From NCBI GenBank assembly GCA_030066625.1, contig JASJBG010000003.1, positions 1 through 64,000 of the forward strand: a stretch of 64,000 bases of DNA, read 5' to 3'. Shown here in pieces: positions 45,827 to 55,005 of this stretch (position 1 is its first letter; each line of letters begins with the position of its first letter). The notes below the pieces were generated by a model, which was not told the origin of the DNA, did no database searches, and was given only the letters and a program-made list of their open reading frames with translations. Source of the stretch: Woeseiaceae bacterium (GTDB lineage Bacteria > Pseudomonadota > Gammaproteobacteria > Steroidobacterales > Woeseiaceae). Made by a program: the position numbers and the translations under genes.

Positions 45827-48619
45827 TCAGTCGGCTTCTTCGTCAAGGCGGGCGATACGCACGCCGCGTTCGTCGCTGATGATCTCCAGGCTGTCGTCGA
45901 GCGAGAAACCCTCGACGTCGGGCAACTCTATCGATAGCGGTGCCTTCGTGTCGGTACCTTCGACCTTTGCGCCGGAATTGAAATAGATGATCTGCTTCCA
46001 GGTGCGCTTGATGTTGTCGCCCAGGATCAGTACGAGATCGCCGATGCCCGCGGTTTCGAGCGCGCGTGTCGTCGCCTCCTGCTCGTCCGGAATCACCTCG
46101 ATACGATCGGCACTGATGCCGAGTTCCAGCAGGCGATTCTTCTGCAGGACCGCAATCTCGTCTTCGCCGCGGCCACGGCGGTTGTCGTCGCAGCGCAGGA
46201 TGAAGTGATCGAAGTGATCGGCCGCGATCTCGGCGATTTCGCGGACGTCTTCGTCGCGCCGGTCGCCGGGCGCGGACAGTACGACCGTCTTCTTGCCGTC
46301 GACGTCGAAGCGATCGACGAGCGCGCACATCACGCGCACGGCCGCCGGGTTGTGCGCGTAATCGAGAATCACGCGGAAGGGATGTTCGTCGTAGATGTTC
46401 ATCCGGCCCGGCGCCTGGAAGAACGTCGAGTCGAACGTGCGCAGCCCGTGGCGGATGTCCTCGAGGCTTATGTTCATGTTGTAGGCGAGCGCGGCGGCAA
46501 ACATCGCGTTCTGGACGTTGTGCATCGCCCGGCCCTCGATGGTCGCGGGAATCAGGTGCGTCCAGAGCAGCGGCGTATGCGATTCGTTGTCGTAGACCGT
46601 GATCATGTGTCCGTTCATGCCCTGTTCGAGCACGAAGGCCTGGCCGCCCGCACGGATGTGCTTTTTCACGAGCGGGTGCGACGGGTTCATCGTCACGTAG
46701 CAGAGCTTCTCGGCCTCGGTGTAGTCGGCCATCTGCAGGCAGTTTGCATCGTCGGCGTTGAGAACGGCCGCATCGCGGGCGATCTCGATCGGCACACGCT
46801 TGACGACCGCAAGCTGCTCAAGCGTATCGATGCCCTTCATGCCGAGGTGGTCGGCCGACACATTGAGGCAGCAGGCAACGTCCGCTTCCTGGAAACCGAG
46901 GCCCGACCGCAGCATGCCGCCGCGCGCGACCTCCATGACCGCTGCGTCGACCGACGGATCACGCAGGATCATCTGCGCGGATACCGGACCGGTCATGTCG
47001 CCGGGCACGCTCAGGTTGCCGTCGATGTAGACGCCGTCCGTCGAGGTCAGACCCACGGTCTTGCCGCTGAGCTTCAGGATATGGGCGAGCATGCGCGAGG
47101 TCGTGGTCTTGCCGTTCGTGCCCGTGATCGCCGCGATCGGAATCCGGCTGGGCGCTTCCGGCGGGAACAGCATGTCGAGGACGGCGCCGCCGACGTCGCG
47201 CGGTGCACCCTCGCTCGGCGCGACGTGCATGCGGAATCCGGGGCCCGCGTTGACCTCGCAGATGCCGCCGCCAGCCTCGCGGTACGACTCGGTGATGTCC
47301 TTGCACAGGAAGTCGACGCCGCCGATATCGAGGCCGATAGCCTTGATCGCTCGTATGGCCATCTCGCGATTGTCGGGATGGATCGTGTCGGTCACGTCGA
47401 TCGCGGTGCCGCCCGTTGACAGGTTGGCGGTCGATCGCAGGTAGACCATCTCGCCGTCAGCGGGCACCGTGTCCTTGTCGTAGCCGAGCTTCTTGAGCAG
47501 CCGTTCCGCCTGGTGGTCAAATTCGAGGCGCGTGAGAACCTTCTCATGGCCAACGCCGCGTCGCGGGTCCTCGTTCACGATGTCCACGAGCTGTTCGATC
47601 GTGTGCTTGCCGTCGCCAACGACGTGCCCCGGCACCCGCTTGGCGGCCGCAACGAGTTCACCATTGATGACAAGCAATCGATGGTCGAATCCATCGATGT
47701 AACTTTCGACGATGATCGTGCGGCCGTGGTCGTGCGCCTTCTCGTACGCGACCTCAACTTCCTCGGGGGTCTTCAGGTTGATCGAGACGCCGCGGCCGTG
47801 ATTGCCGGCCAGCGGCTTGACGACCACCGGGTAGCCGATGCGCTGCGCCGCGCGCTTTGCCTGCGAAGAGCTGCGCACGATGAGCTGCTTCGGAACGGGA
47901 AGCCCGAGGTCGCGCAGGATGCCGTTGGTTTCTTCCTTGTCGCCGGCGAGTTCGACGGCGATGTTGCTCGTATTACCGGTCGTCGTGGCCTGGATGCGCT
48001 GCTGGTAGCGGCCGTAGCCGAACTGCACGAGGCTGTACTGGTTGAGTCGCAGCCACGGAATGTTGCGCTCCTCGGCAGCCGCAACCAGCGACGCGGTACT
48101 CGGGCCGAGAGCACGACGCTGCGCGTAGCGAATGAAACTGTCGCGCTCCTCGGCGAAGTCCCAGTCGTCGGCAGGCGCGCCGTCGGGCTTGATGTCCTCG
48201 GGCAGCAGGCTATGGATGAGCTTGAGTGCGAGCTCGCTGGCCCCGCGTCCGACTGCCTTGTCCTTGTACTGGAACCACATGTTGTAGTGACCGGGCTGAC
48301 CCTCGAGGGAGCGCGTGCGCCCGTAGGTCACATGCGAGCCCGCGACATTCTGCAGCTCGATCGTAATGTGCTCCATGACGTGCCCGAGCCAGGTGCCCTC
48401 GTCTTCGCGCATTCGGCGAACGAAACCGCCGTGCTGCCCATAAGAACAACCGTGCTCCTCAAGTCCGGGCAGGCACTCGAGCAGTGCGTCGACGTACGCC
48501 GCGCCGAGCTTCCCGGTCGGCCATTCCTCGAGGTGCTCGAGGTCCAGGACATGACGAATGACCGGCATGTGGGCGTAGACGCTTGGCCCGATGTAAACAT
48601 TGGTGCTCAGGATTTTCAT
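45827..48619 (-). CDS. cphA: Cyanophycin synthetase
   Basis: A 930-residue CphA that polymerises aspartate and arginine into multi-L-arginyl-poly-L-aspartate at the expense of ATP. Domains: N-terminal domain 1-160; ATP-grasp about 222-480 (K268, AGNHGRG 271-277, ICEVNAGPGFRMH), which adds Asp to the backbone or Arg side-chain depending on site; Mur-ligase half with P-loop TGTNGKTTT at 499-507 and ILDYAHNPAAVRVM. Length is slightly greater than the cyanobacterial enzymes (about 870-900). Third gene of the iadA-cphB-cphA operon. Confidence 0.96.
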   Translation of the reverse strand: MKILSTNVYIGPSVYAHMPVIRHVLDLEHLEEWPTGKLGAAYVDALLECLPGLEEHGCSYGQHGGFVRRMREDEGTWLGHVMEHITIELQNVAGSHVTYGRTRSLEGQPGHYNMWFQYKDKAVGRGASELALKLIHSLLPEDIKPDGAPADDWDFAEERDSFIRYAQRRALGPSTASLVAAAEERNIPWLRLNQYSLVQFGYGRYQQRIQATTTGNTSNIAVELAGDKEETNGILRDLGLPVPKQLIVRSSSQAKRAAQRIGYPVVVKPLAGNHGRGVSINLKTPEEVEVAYEKAHDHGRTIIVESYIDGFDHRLLVINGELVAAAKRVPGHVVGDGKHTIEQLVDIVNEDPRRGVGHEKVLTRLEFDHQAERLLKKLGYDKDTVPADGEMVYLRSTANLSTGGTAIDVTDTIHPDNREMAIRAIKAIGLDIGGVDFLCKDITESYREAGGGICEVNAGPGFRMHVAPSEGAPRDVGGAVLDMLFPPEAPSRIPIAAITGTNGKTTTSRMLAHILKLSGKTVGLTSTDGVYIDGNLSVPGDMTGPVSAQMILRDPSVDAAVMEVARGGMLRSGLGFQEADVACCLNVSADHLGMKGIDTLEQLAVVKRVPIEIARDAAVLNADDANCLQMADYTEAEKLCYVTMNPSHPLVKKHIRAGGQAFVLEQGMNGHMITVYDNESHTPLLWTHLIPATIEGRAMHNVQNAMFAAALAYNMNISLEDIRHGLRTFDSTFFQAPGRMNIYDEHPFRVILDYAHNPAAVRVMCALVDRFDVDGKKTVVLSAPGDRRDEDVREIAEIAADHFDHFILRCDDNRRGRGEDEIAVLQKNRLLELGISADRIEVIPDEQEATTRALETAGIGDLVLILGDNIKRTWKQIIYFNSGAKVEGTDTKAPLSIELPDVEGFSLDDSLEIISDERGVRIARLDEEAD

Positions 48620-48671
48620 GACTGGTTCCGTCCGACTTTCTGCGTGTCGCTTTTAAGTCGTGTCTTATTTC

Positions 48672-49496
48672 TTATTCCACCGCATGCGCGTTGCGGGTCT
48701 CTATCTCGAAGCGCCCGCCCGAGACGAGGATGTGCAGCTTGACACCGATCAGGCTGACGGGCTCCCCGCGGCGCGCCCGATCCATCGAACTGTAACTCAG
48801 ATCGGTCGGGTCGATCACGGTAATTCCGCCGCTGCCGACGACTTCCAGGTCGTCGCCGGGCCGGATGAATGCCGCCGTATCCTCATCGAGCCCCAGGCCG
48901 ACCGCGAACGGGTTATAGGCCAGCGCCGTGAGCAGGCGCCCGAGCCGGTCGCGCTGGCGAAAGTGCTGGTCGATGATGAACTTGTTGGTCAGCCCGAGAC
49001 CCGGTGCCATCGTGACCATGTCAGGCATGGGCGTGCTGCCTTCCGAGCCGCCCGCAATCATGTGCTCGGGCATGAATGCCGCGCCCGCCGAGGTGCCGGC
49101 AACGTGCATACCGACGGCATTGCGGCGCCGGATGCGCTGCGCGACTTCGGTGCCGCCAAGCGTCGTCGACAGCCGCAGCTGATTGCCGCCGGTCATGAAG
49201 ACACCGTCAGACTTGTCGATGTAGTCGAGGTACTCGCTGGTCTGGCAGTCCTCGCGCGTCTCGAACGGCAGCACCATCGCGTGCGGCACGCCGAGCCGGC
49301 GAAACAGCTTTTCGTAGTTACGCCCGGTGTCCTCGAGCTCGGATGCCGTCGGGATAATGCTGATCCGCGCACTCTTGCCGCCGCAAATCTCGACGAAGCG
49401 GTCGAGGATTTCCGGGTCGTGGAGTTTTTCTTCGGCGCCGCCGATGGGAATGATGTAGCCGCGCTGGCTTTCGTCAACGCTGTCTGCCGGACTCAT
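48672..49496 (-). CDS. cphB: Cyanophycinase
   Basis: A 274-residue peptidase S51-family enzyme that cuts cyanophycin to beta-Asp-Arg dipeptides. The nucleophile serine sits in HVAGTSAGAAFMPEHMIAGG, with GVFMTGGNQLRLSTTLGGTE and the ALAYNPFAVGLGLDEDTAAF region typical of CphB. It starts in the stop codon of iadA (TAATG) and cphA begins 52 bases later. No signal peptide, so it works inside the cell on the organism's own granules. Confidence 0.95.
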   Translation of the reverse strand: MSPADSVDESQRGYIIPIGGAEEKLHDPEILDRFVEICGGKSARISIIPTASELEDTGRNYEKLFRRLGVPHAMVLPFETREDCQTSEYLDYIDKSDGVFMTGGNQLRLSTTLGGTEVAQRIRRRNAVGMHVAGTSAGAAFMPEHMIAGGSEGSTPMPDMVTMAPGLGLTNKFIIDQHFRQRDRLGRLLTALAYNPFAVGLGLDEDTAAFIRPGDDLEVVGSGGITVIDPTDLSYSSMDRARRGEPVSLIGVKLHILVSGGRFEIETRNAHAVE

Positions 49497-50668
49497 TAAC
49501 TCTTATCTTCCTGTTCGAATTGTCCAAATACCAGCTGCTCGCCGTCCTTCACCTGCCATCGTCCGCCGAGCATGACATCGGCGATGGCGTTGTCCTCGCC
49601 GAGTACGACGAAGTCTGCGGCCCCGCCGATAATGACGCGACCGCGATCGTGAAAACGCAGCAGCCGCGCCGGGTTCTCGGTGAAGGCAGGCAGCACGCGT
49701 TCCAGCGGTGCGCCGGCATCGAGCAGATCTTTCAGCGTGTCGGCGAGGCAGCGCGGCGCGCCGATGTCCATCGACAGCATTTCGCCCTGTGCATTGAACA
49801 CAGGCAGGCAACCGCCGCCGTCGGAGCTTATGGAAACGTTCGTCGCCGGGGCGCCGGCATCGAGATAGCGAATCAGCGCGACGTCCGCCGCCCACGCGTC
49901 TTCGCCCTCCTCGACCGGAAACGCTGTAATGTCGACGACCGATCCCCGTTTCGCGACATCGACCGCTTCCTCGAACAGCGCCTTCTTGCGGTTGACGTGC
50001 GTCGGGTTGAAGACGCGCGCCGGCAGCTCCGTGTCCGCCAGCGCCGCGCGCAGCATCTCGAGACCGCGCTCGCCGTCGCCGAGATGCAGGTGCAGGATCC
50101 CGGCCTTGCCGGTGATCAGTCCCGCAACGTGCGCGTCGCTGGCGATGCGCAAAAGCTCGTCCTGCGTCGGCTGGCTGGAGCGATGATCGCTGATGGCGAG
50201 CTCCCCGACACCGATGATCGGCTCGACGAACACGATGTCGTCACGAACGCTGCCGGTCAGCGTGACCGGCGGCACGTGATAGCCGCCGGTGTGGCAGTAG
50301 GCGTGCAGACCCTGTTCGCGAAGTGCGTACGCCTGCGCGACGATCGACCGGGTGTCGCGAGTCGTGTCATCGGTACCGAGCACGCCGACAACGGTGGTGA
50401 CGCCGGCGCTCGTGAACCTCGACAGGGGCACGGGTGGCACCCGGCTCGCGAACCCTGATTCGCCGCCGCCGCCCGTGATGTGCGCGTGGCCATCGATGAA
50501 CCCCGGCACGAGCCGGCGGCCGTCGAGGTCGGTGACCTTCAGACCCGGCACCGACACGTCGTCGGGATCGTTGACGATCGCGAGCAGACGGCCGCCGCCG
50601 ATCAGCAGGTGGCGAACGCCCAGGTCCTGCGGATCGAAGACGTGTGCGTTGGCGAGGAGTTGCAGCAT
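49496..50668 (-). CDS. iadA: Isoaspartyl dipeptidase (beta-aspartyl dipeptidase, amidohydrolase)
   Basis: A 390-residue zinc amidohydrolase hydrolysing beta-aspartyl dipeptides. Metal ligands lie in PGFIDGHAHITGGGGE, HLHLGDGERGLEM and FNPTHVNRKKALFEEA, with the catalytic Asp in SISSDGGGCLPVF. In this operon the natural substrate would be beta-Asp-Arg from cyanophycinase, giving free Asp and Arg. First gene of the cyanophycin operon. Confidence 0.95.
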   Translation of the reverse strand: MLQLLANAHVFDPQDLGVRHLLIGGGRLLAIVNDPDDVSVPGLKVTDLDGRRLVPGFIDGHAHITGGGGESGFASRVPPVPLSRFTSAGVTTVVGVLGTDDTTRDTRSIVAQAYALREQGLHAYCHTGGYHVPPVTLTGSVRDDIVFVEPIIGVGELAISDHRSSQPTQDELLRIASDAHVAGLITGKAGILHLHLGDGERGLEMLRAALADTELPARVFNPTHVNRKKALFEEAVDVAKRGSVVDITAFPVEEGEDAWAADVALIRYLDAGAPATNVSISSDGGGCLPVFNAQGEMLSMDIGAPRCLADTLKDLLDAGAPLERVLPAFTENPARLLRFHDRGRVIIGGAADFVVLGEDNAIADVMLGGRWQVKDGEQLVFGQFEQEDKS

Positions 50669-50694
50669 GAATCGGGACGCAAAAAAAGGCGGCT

Positions 50695-50700
50695 ATTGTA
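50695..50700 (-). promoter_or_regulatory. Possible -10 box of the cyanophycin operon
   Basis: On the minus strand TACAAT lies 26 bases before the iadA start, in the 68-bp gap shared with the divergent queF gene. No convincing -35 or arginine-repressor box was seen. Confidence 0.35.
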
Positions 50701-50736
50701 CACTGCCCGGCTAGCACGAACATGTGAGAAACCCGT

Positions 50737-51549
50737 ATGAGCAAGGACCTGCCGCTCGGTCGCGAGACCGACTATCCCGACCAATACGCGCCGGAGCTCT
50801 TGTTCCCGATCGCGCGCGATGACAGCCGCGTGTGGGCCGAGCGCGGCAAGTGGCCGCCGTTCTCGGGAGTCGACATCTGGAACGCGTGGGAGCTGACCTG
50901 GCTCGATAGACGCGGCAAGCCGCGGGTGGCGAGCGCCGAGATTCGCGTGCCCGCGGAGAGCCCCAATATTGTCGAGTCGAAGTCCCTGAAGCTGTACCTG
51001 AATTCCTTTTCGATGAGCCACTTCGCGTCCAGCCACGAGGTCGGCGAACGGATACGCGCCGACCTTGGTAAAGCAGCCGGCGCTGCCGTCGAAGTCTCAC
51101 TAATGAGCCCCGCCCAAACCGAAGGCGGCACGACCGCGGTCCTGCCGGGACACTGCATCGACGATCTGAATATCGACTGTGACAGCTACGAGGCGCATCC
51201 GGACTACCTGCAGTCTGGCGACGACATCGTCGAGGAGACCCTGCACACCCACCTGCTGCGCAGCCTGTGTCCCGTCACCGCGCAGCCCGACACGGGCAGC
51301 CTGCTGATTCGCTACCGCGGGCCCGCTATCGACCACGAGGGTCTGCTTCGCTACGTCGTCTCGTTCCGCCGTCACAGCGACTTCCACGAAGCCTGCGTCG
51401 AACGGATCTTCATCGATCTCAAGTATCGCTGCGTCACCGAATCGCTGACCGTCTATGCGCGTTACCAGCGACGAGGGGGTATCGACATCAACCCGTATCG
51501 GAGCGACACGGCGGACGATGTCCAGAACCTGAGGCTCTGGCGCCAGTAA
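50737..51549 (+). CDS. queF: NADPH-dependent 7-cyano-7-deazaguanine reductase QueF (long form)
   Basis: A 270-residue bimodular QueF that reduces preQ0 to preQ1 in queuosine biosynthesis. The QueF motif ESKSLKLYLNSFSMSHFAS is in the N-terminal half; the active-site Cys is in HLLRSLCPVTAQPDTGSLLI, and the C-terminal half has FHEACVERIFIDL. Length fits the E. coli type rather than the short Bacillus type. A precursor transporter of the same pathway occurs at 21.8 kb. Confidence 0.96.
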   Translation: MSKDLPLGRETDYPDQYAPELLFPIARDDSRVWAERGKWPPFSGVDIWNAWELTWLDRRGKPRVASAEIRVPAESPNIVESKSLKLYLNSFSMSHFASSHEVGERIRADLGKAAGAAVEVSLMSPAQTEGGTTAVLPGHCIDDLNIDCDSYEAHPDYLQSGDDIVEETLHTHLLRSLCPVTAQPDTGSLLIRYRGPAIDHEGLLRYVVSFRRHSDFHEACVERIFIDLKYRCVTESLTVYARYQRRGGIDINPYRSDTADDVQNLRLWRQ

Positions 51550-51555
51550 GTCTCG

Positions 51556-52377
51556 TTAATCCGTATCGCCGATGTCGGCGTCGTCCAGCCGGTGACCCCA
51601 GCCTTTTTTTGCTTCGAGGTAGCCGCGGTTCGCGTCGCCGACGCCGTGCACGTGCTTGACGCGCGTGACATTGGTGACGCCGTGTTCGGCCAGGTCGTCG
51701 ATTTTTTTCGGGTTATTGGTCATGAGCCGAATTGGCTTGTCGCCGACGAAGTGCTGCAGGAGCGCCGCTGCATCCGAGAAATCGCGGCTGTCGTCCGGCA
51801 AACCGAGCGAGCGGTTCGCCTGGTACGTGTCCTCACCCGAATCCTGTAGCAGGTAGGTCGCGGCTTTCGCCCACAGCCCGATGCCGCGGCCTTCGTGGCC
51901 GGACATGTACACGAGCACCCCACCCTGTTCGTCGTCGTCGATGCGCTCGAGCGCCGTCCTTAGCTGCGGTCCGCATTCGCAGCGTTCGGAGCCGAATACG
52001 TCGCCGGTCAGGCAGCTCGAGTGCACGCGCACCAGTGGCTCGCGCCAGCCCTCGGGATCGCCGATCAGAAGCACGCTGTTGACCGCCATTGCTGAGGCGA
52101 GCGATGCGAACGACTGCTGGGCCTTCTGCGCGCGCAGTTCGTCGGCGAGTTCCTGGACCCGCGCGAGTTCGGTGTTGCGTACGCACGCGAACCACTGCAC
52201 CTCGATTCGCCGCGCGCCGATATCGAGCGGCAGCGGAATCGGCCCGAGGATGCTGATGGTCTTGCCCGTGCCGGTTGGCGCGTCCTTTGGCAGGCGCCGT
52301 CCCTGCTCGTCGATGCGAAACAGCGTTCCCGCCTCGAGCAGGCGTTCGCGAACCGTGGGGTCGATGTAGCTGAACAT
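51556..52377 (-). CDS. ribA: GTP cyclohydrolase II (RibA-like)
   Basis: A 273-residue RibA-family enzyme opening GTP for riboflavin synthesis. The zinc-binding cysteines are in VHSSCLTGDVFGSERCECG. The normally conserved QEGRGIGL reads HEGRGIGLWAKAATYLLQD, a Gln-to-His change, and the N-terminal 60 residues are longer than E. coli RibA. No other rib gene is nearby, so a paralogue with a changed role is possible. The start could also be a GTG 24 bases upstream. Confidence 0.85.
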   Translation of the reverse strand: MFSYIDPTVRERLLEAGTLFRIDEQGRRLPKDAPTGTGKTISILGPIPLPLDIGARRIEVQWFACVRNTELARVQELADELRAQKAQQSFASLASAMAVNSVLLIGDPEGWREPLVRVHSSCLTGDVFGSERCECGPQLRTALERIDDDEQGGVLVYMSGHEGRGIGLWAKAATYLLQDSGEDTYQANRSLGLPDDSRDFSDAAALLQHFVGDKPIRLMTNNPKKIDDLAEHGVTNVTRVKHVHGVGDANRGYLEAKKGWGHRLDDADIGDTD

Positions 52378-52410
52378 GGCGCGGATTATGCCGTAATCCA
52401 CGAAAATCGC

Positions 52411-52453
52411 TTGCTGACCGAAAAGTCAGCAAGTAATATTGCTGACCAGTCAG
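52411..52453. promoter_or_regulatory. Two palindromes, candidate TetR operators
   Basis: TTGCTGAC, six bases, GTCAGCAA is a perfect 8-bp inverted repeat at 52411-52432. A second site begins TTGCTGAC at 52439 and contains CTGAC-CA-GTCAG (52442-52453). The shared half-site TTGCTGAC and the position just before the TetR start (52470) suggest autoregulation. The site also lies in the ribA upstream region. Confidence 0.72.
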
Positions 52454-52469
52454 TCATTAAGGATCCGGC

Positions 52470-53078
52470 ATGGCCGAACCGCGCTACCAGCGCCGCAAGG
52501 AAGACCGTCCTCGAGAGATCGCCGAGGCCGCGTTCGAGGTGTTCGCCGAGAAGGGCTACCAGGCGGCGCGCATCGACGAAGTGGCGCAGCGCGCGGGCGT
52601 CAGCAAAGGGCTGACCTACCTGTACTTCAAGACCAAGGAAGAGCTGTTCAAAGCCGTCATTCGCGGTGTCGTCATCCGCCGGGTCGACCGGCTGCTGGAT
52701 GCAGTCGAGTCCACCGAGCTTTCCTCGGAGGAGTTCCTGCGCGGGCCGATGCTCGAGTTCATGAAGGGCATCCCGGGCTCCCGCGTTTCCGTGGTAATCC
52801 GCCTGCTCATGGCGGAGGGCCACCGCCATCCCGACCTCGTCGAGTACTACTACGACAACGTCGTTGCCAAGGGCATTCGCACGATCTCCCATTTCGTCGA
52901 ACGCGGCGTCGAACGCGGCGAGTTCCGGAAGACGGCGGTCAACGACTTCCCGCAGCTGTTTATCGCGCCAATGATGCTCTCGGCGATCTGGAAGATGCTG
53001 TTCGAGACGCGGTCACTGGATACCGACAGGCTCATGGAGACCCAGGTCGACATGATCCTCGCCCACATCAAGGCCTGA
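52470..53078 (+). CDS. TetR family regulator of the adjoining ABC exporter
   Basis: A 202-residue TetR protein with HTH in ARIDEVAQRAGVSKGLTYLY followed by FKTKEELF. The C-terminal half resembles the TetR_C-type domain common in exporter regulators (RLLMAEGHRHPDLVEYYYDN). ATG 52470 follows AAGGA by 7 bases. Two palindromes lie just upstream, and the exporter genes follow 14 bases downstream, so it probably represses its own operon until a ligand binds. Confidence 0.92.
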   Translation: MAEPRYQRRKEDRPREIAEAAFEVFAEKGYQAARIDEVAQRAGVSKGLTYLYFKTKEELFKAVIRGVVIRRVDRLLDAVESTELSSEEFLRGPMLEFMKGIPGSRVSVVIRLLMAEGHRHPDLVEYYYDNVVAKGIRTISHFVERGVERGEFRKTAVNDFPQLFIAPMMLSAIWKMLFETRSLDTDRLMETQVDMILAHIKA

Positions 53079-53092
53079 AAGGAAGCCATCCC

Positions 53093-54058
53093 ATGCAAGC
53101 GAATCGTTCAGTGCTCCTTGCCGCCCTCGCCTTCACGATTGCGGGCTGTAACGGCGGCGAAGACCCCGGTCGCGTCGTGGGCGAACTTGCGTCCGACCGG
53201 ATCGAACTCACGGCTGAGGTCGCCGAACCGATCACGGAAATCGCCGTCGACGAGGGCGTCGAGGTCAGTGCCGGCACCCCGCTCGTCTACCAGGACGCAG
53301 AACGTGCGCGAGCGCGCCTGTCGGAGGCCGAGGCTGCGCTCGCGCAGGCGACGGCACGTCTCGACGAGCTCGTGCGCGGACCGCGGCGCGAACAAATCGA
53401 CGCGGCGCGCGCGAATCTGGACGGCGCCGAACGCGATCTGGTGTTTCGCCAGGCCGAATTCGAGCGTGCTCGCGAGGTGCATGCGCGCGAGCTGGCATCG
53501 CCGGAGTCGCTGGACCGGGCTCGCGCGCTGCTCGACAGCGCAGAGGCCAACGTCGACCTGCGCCATGCGCAGCTCCAGGAGATGCTTGCGGGGACAACCG
53601 TCGAGGAACTCGCGCAGGCGGAGAACGCGGTCCGACAGGCCGCCGCGCGCCGTGACAGCACGCTGGTCGACGTGGACCGGCATACGATCCGCGCGCCGAC
53701 CGATGGCATCACCGACGTGCGCCTGTTCGAGCTCGGTGAACGGCCCAATCCCGGCCAGCCCATCATGGTCATGCTTGGTGGCAGGCAGCCGTTCGCACGA
53801 GTGTATGTGCCGGAGAGCATGCGGGTCCGCGTGAGCACGGGCCTGGCGGCTCGTGTCTACGTCGACGGCCTCGACGAAGCCATCGACGGCCGCGTGCGCT
53901 GGGTCGCGGCCGAGGCCGCATTCACCCCCTACTTCGCACTGACCGAGCGCGACCGCAGCCGGCTGAGCTTCGTCGCCAAGGTCGACCTCGTCGGCGTCGA
54001 GGAGCGTCTTCCCGACGGCGTACCCGTCGAGGTCGAATTCCTGTTCGGAAGCCAGTAA
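53093..54058 (+). CDS. HlyD-type periplasmic adaptor lipoprotein
   Basis: A 321-residue membrane-fusion protein. The lipobox TIAGC puts the acylated Cys at residue 19. The biotinyl-lipoyl half-motif comes first (ITEIAVDEGVEVSAGTPLVY), then a long alpha hairpin about 70-195, the second half-motif (TIRAPTDGITDVRLFELGER) and a beta barrel. It resembles YbhG. It starts at ATG 53093 after GGAAG. The ATPase start overlaps its stop (TAATG). Confidence 0.9.
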   Translation: MQANRSVLLAALAFTIAGCNGGEDPGRVVGELASDRIELTAEVAEPITEIAVDEGVEVSAGTPLVYQDAERARARLSEAEAALAQATARLDELVRGPRREQIDAARANLDGAERDLVFRQAEFERAREVHARELASPESLDRARALLDSAEANVDLRHAQLQEMLAGTTVEELAQAENAVRQAAARRDSTLVDVDRHTIRAPTDGITDVRLFELGERPNPGQPIMVMLGGRQPFARVYVPESMRVRVSTGLAARVYVDGLDEAIDGRVRWVAAEAAFTPYFALTERDRSRLSFVAKVDLVGVEERLPDGVPVEVEFLFGSQ

Positions 54059-55005
54059 TGGAGACTGCCGGCAACTATGCGATCCAGGCGCGCGGACTGA
54101 CGAAGCAGTTCGGCAGCCTGCGCGCGGTCTCGAGTCTCGACCTCGACGTGCCGCGCGGCCAGATCTACGGCTTCCTCGGCCCGAACGGTTCGGGCAAGTC
54201 GACCACGATTCGCATGCTCTGCGGCCTGCTCGTGCCGACCGAAGGCACCGCCGAGGTGCTCGGTACGACCGTGCCCGGCGACTCGCACTCCCTGAAGGCG
54301 AAGATCGGTTACATGACACAGAAGTTCTCCCTGTTCAGCGACATGACGGTACTCGAAAACCTGCAGTTCATCGCCGAGATCTACTCGTATCCGTCCGCTG
54401 AGCGCAAAACCCGTATCGCCAATTTGCTCGACCGCTACGACCTCAACGACCAGGCAAAACAGCTCGCCGGGACAATGTCGGGCGGCCAGAAGCAGCGCCT
54501 CGCCCTCGCCTGCTCGGTGCTGCACCACCCGGAGCTCCTGCTGCTTGATGAGCCGACCAGCGCGGTCGACCCCCAGAGCCGCCGCGACTTCTGGGCCAAC
54601 CTGTTCCGGCTCGCCGAGGGCGGCACGACGATCATGGTCTCGACGCACTACATGGACGAGGCCGAGCGCTGTCATCGCCTCGCGATTCTCGATCGCGGCG
54701 TCAAGGTAGCGGACGGAACGCCGCAGCGGCTGCAGGCCAGTACGGGCATGCACGTCGTCGAGGTCACGGCCAGCGATCCTTATGCCGCCCAGGCGGCGCT
54801 CGACGGCGTGGACGCGATTGCCAGCGTCACCCAGCTCGGCGTGCGGCTGCGCGTGCTCATCCCGGACGACGTCGACAACCCTGTCGGGCTGGTCAAGCGC
54901 GCACTCGATGCCGCCGGTGTCAGCGCCGAAGCCGGTGCGAGCGAGGCGTCACTGGAGGACGTTTTCGTGGCCGTCACGATGCAGAACCCGGACCACGTCG
55001 CATGA
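54058..55005 (+). CDS. ABC transporter ATP-binding protein
   Basis: A 315-residue ATPase of the ABC-2 exporter class. Walker A GPNGSGKST at 41-49, Q-loop in YMTQKFSLFSDM, signature TMSGGQKQRLALA, Walker B LLLLDEPTSAVDPQ and H-loop STHYMDEAERC are all intact. The last 80 residues form a regulatory extension. It overlaps the permease gene by 4 bases (ATGA). Single NBD domain, so it dimerises. Confidence 0.95.
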   Translation: METAGNYAIQARGLTKQFGSLRAVSSLDLDVPRGQIYGFLGPNGSGKSTTIRMLCGLLVPTEGTAEVLGTTVPGDSHSLKAKIGYMTQKFSLFSDMTVLENLQFIAEIYSYPSAERKTRIANLLDRYDLNDQAKQLAGTMSGGQKQRLALACSVLHHPELLLLDEPTSAVDPQSRRDFWANLFRLAEGGTTIMVSTHYMDEAERCHRLAILDRGVKVADGTPQRLQASTGMHVVEVTASDPYAAQAALDGVDAIASVTQLGVRLRVLIPDDVDNPVGLVKRALDAAGVSAEAGASEASLEDVFVAVTMQNPDHVA

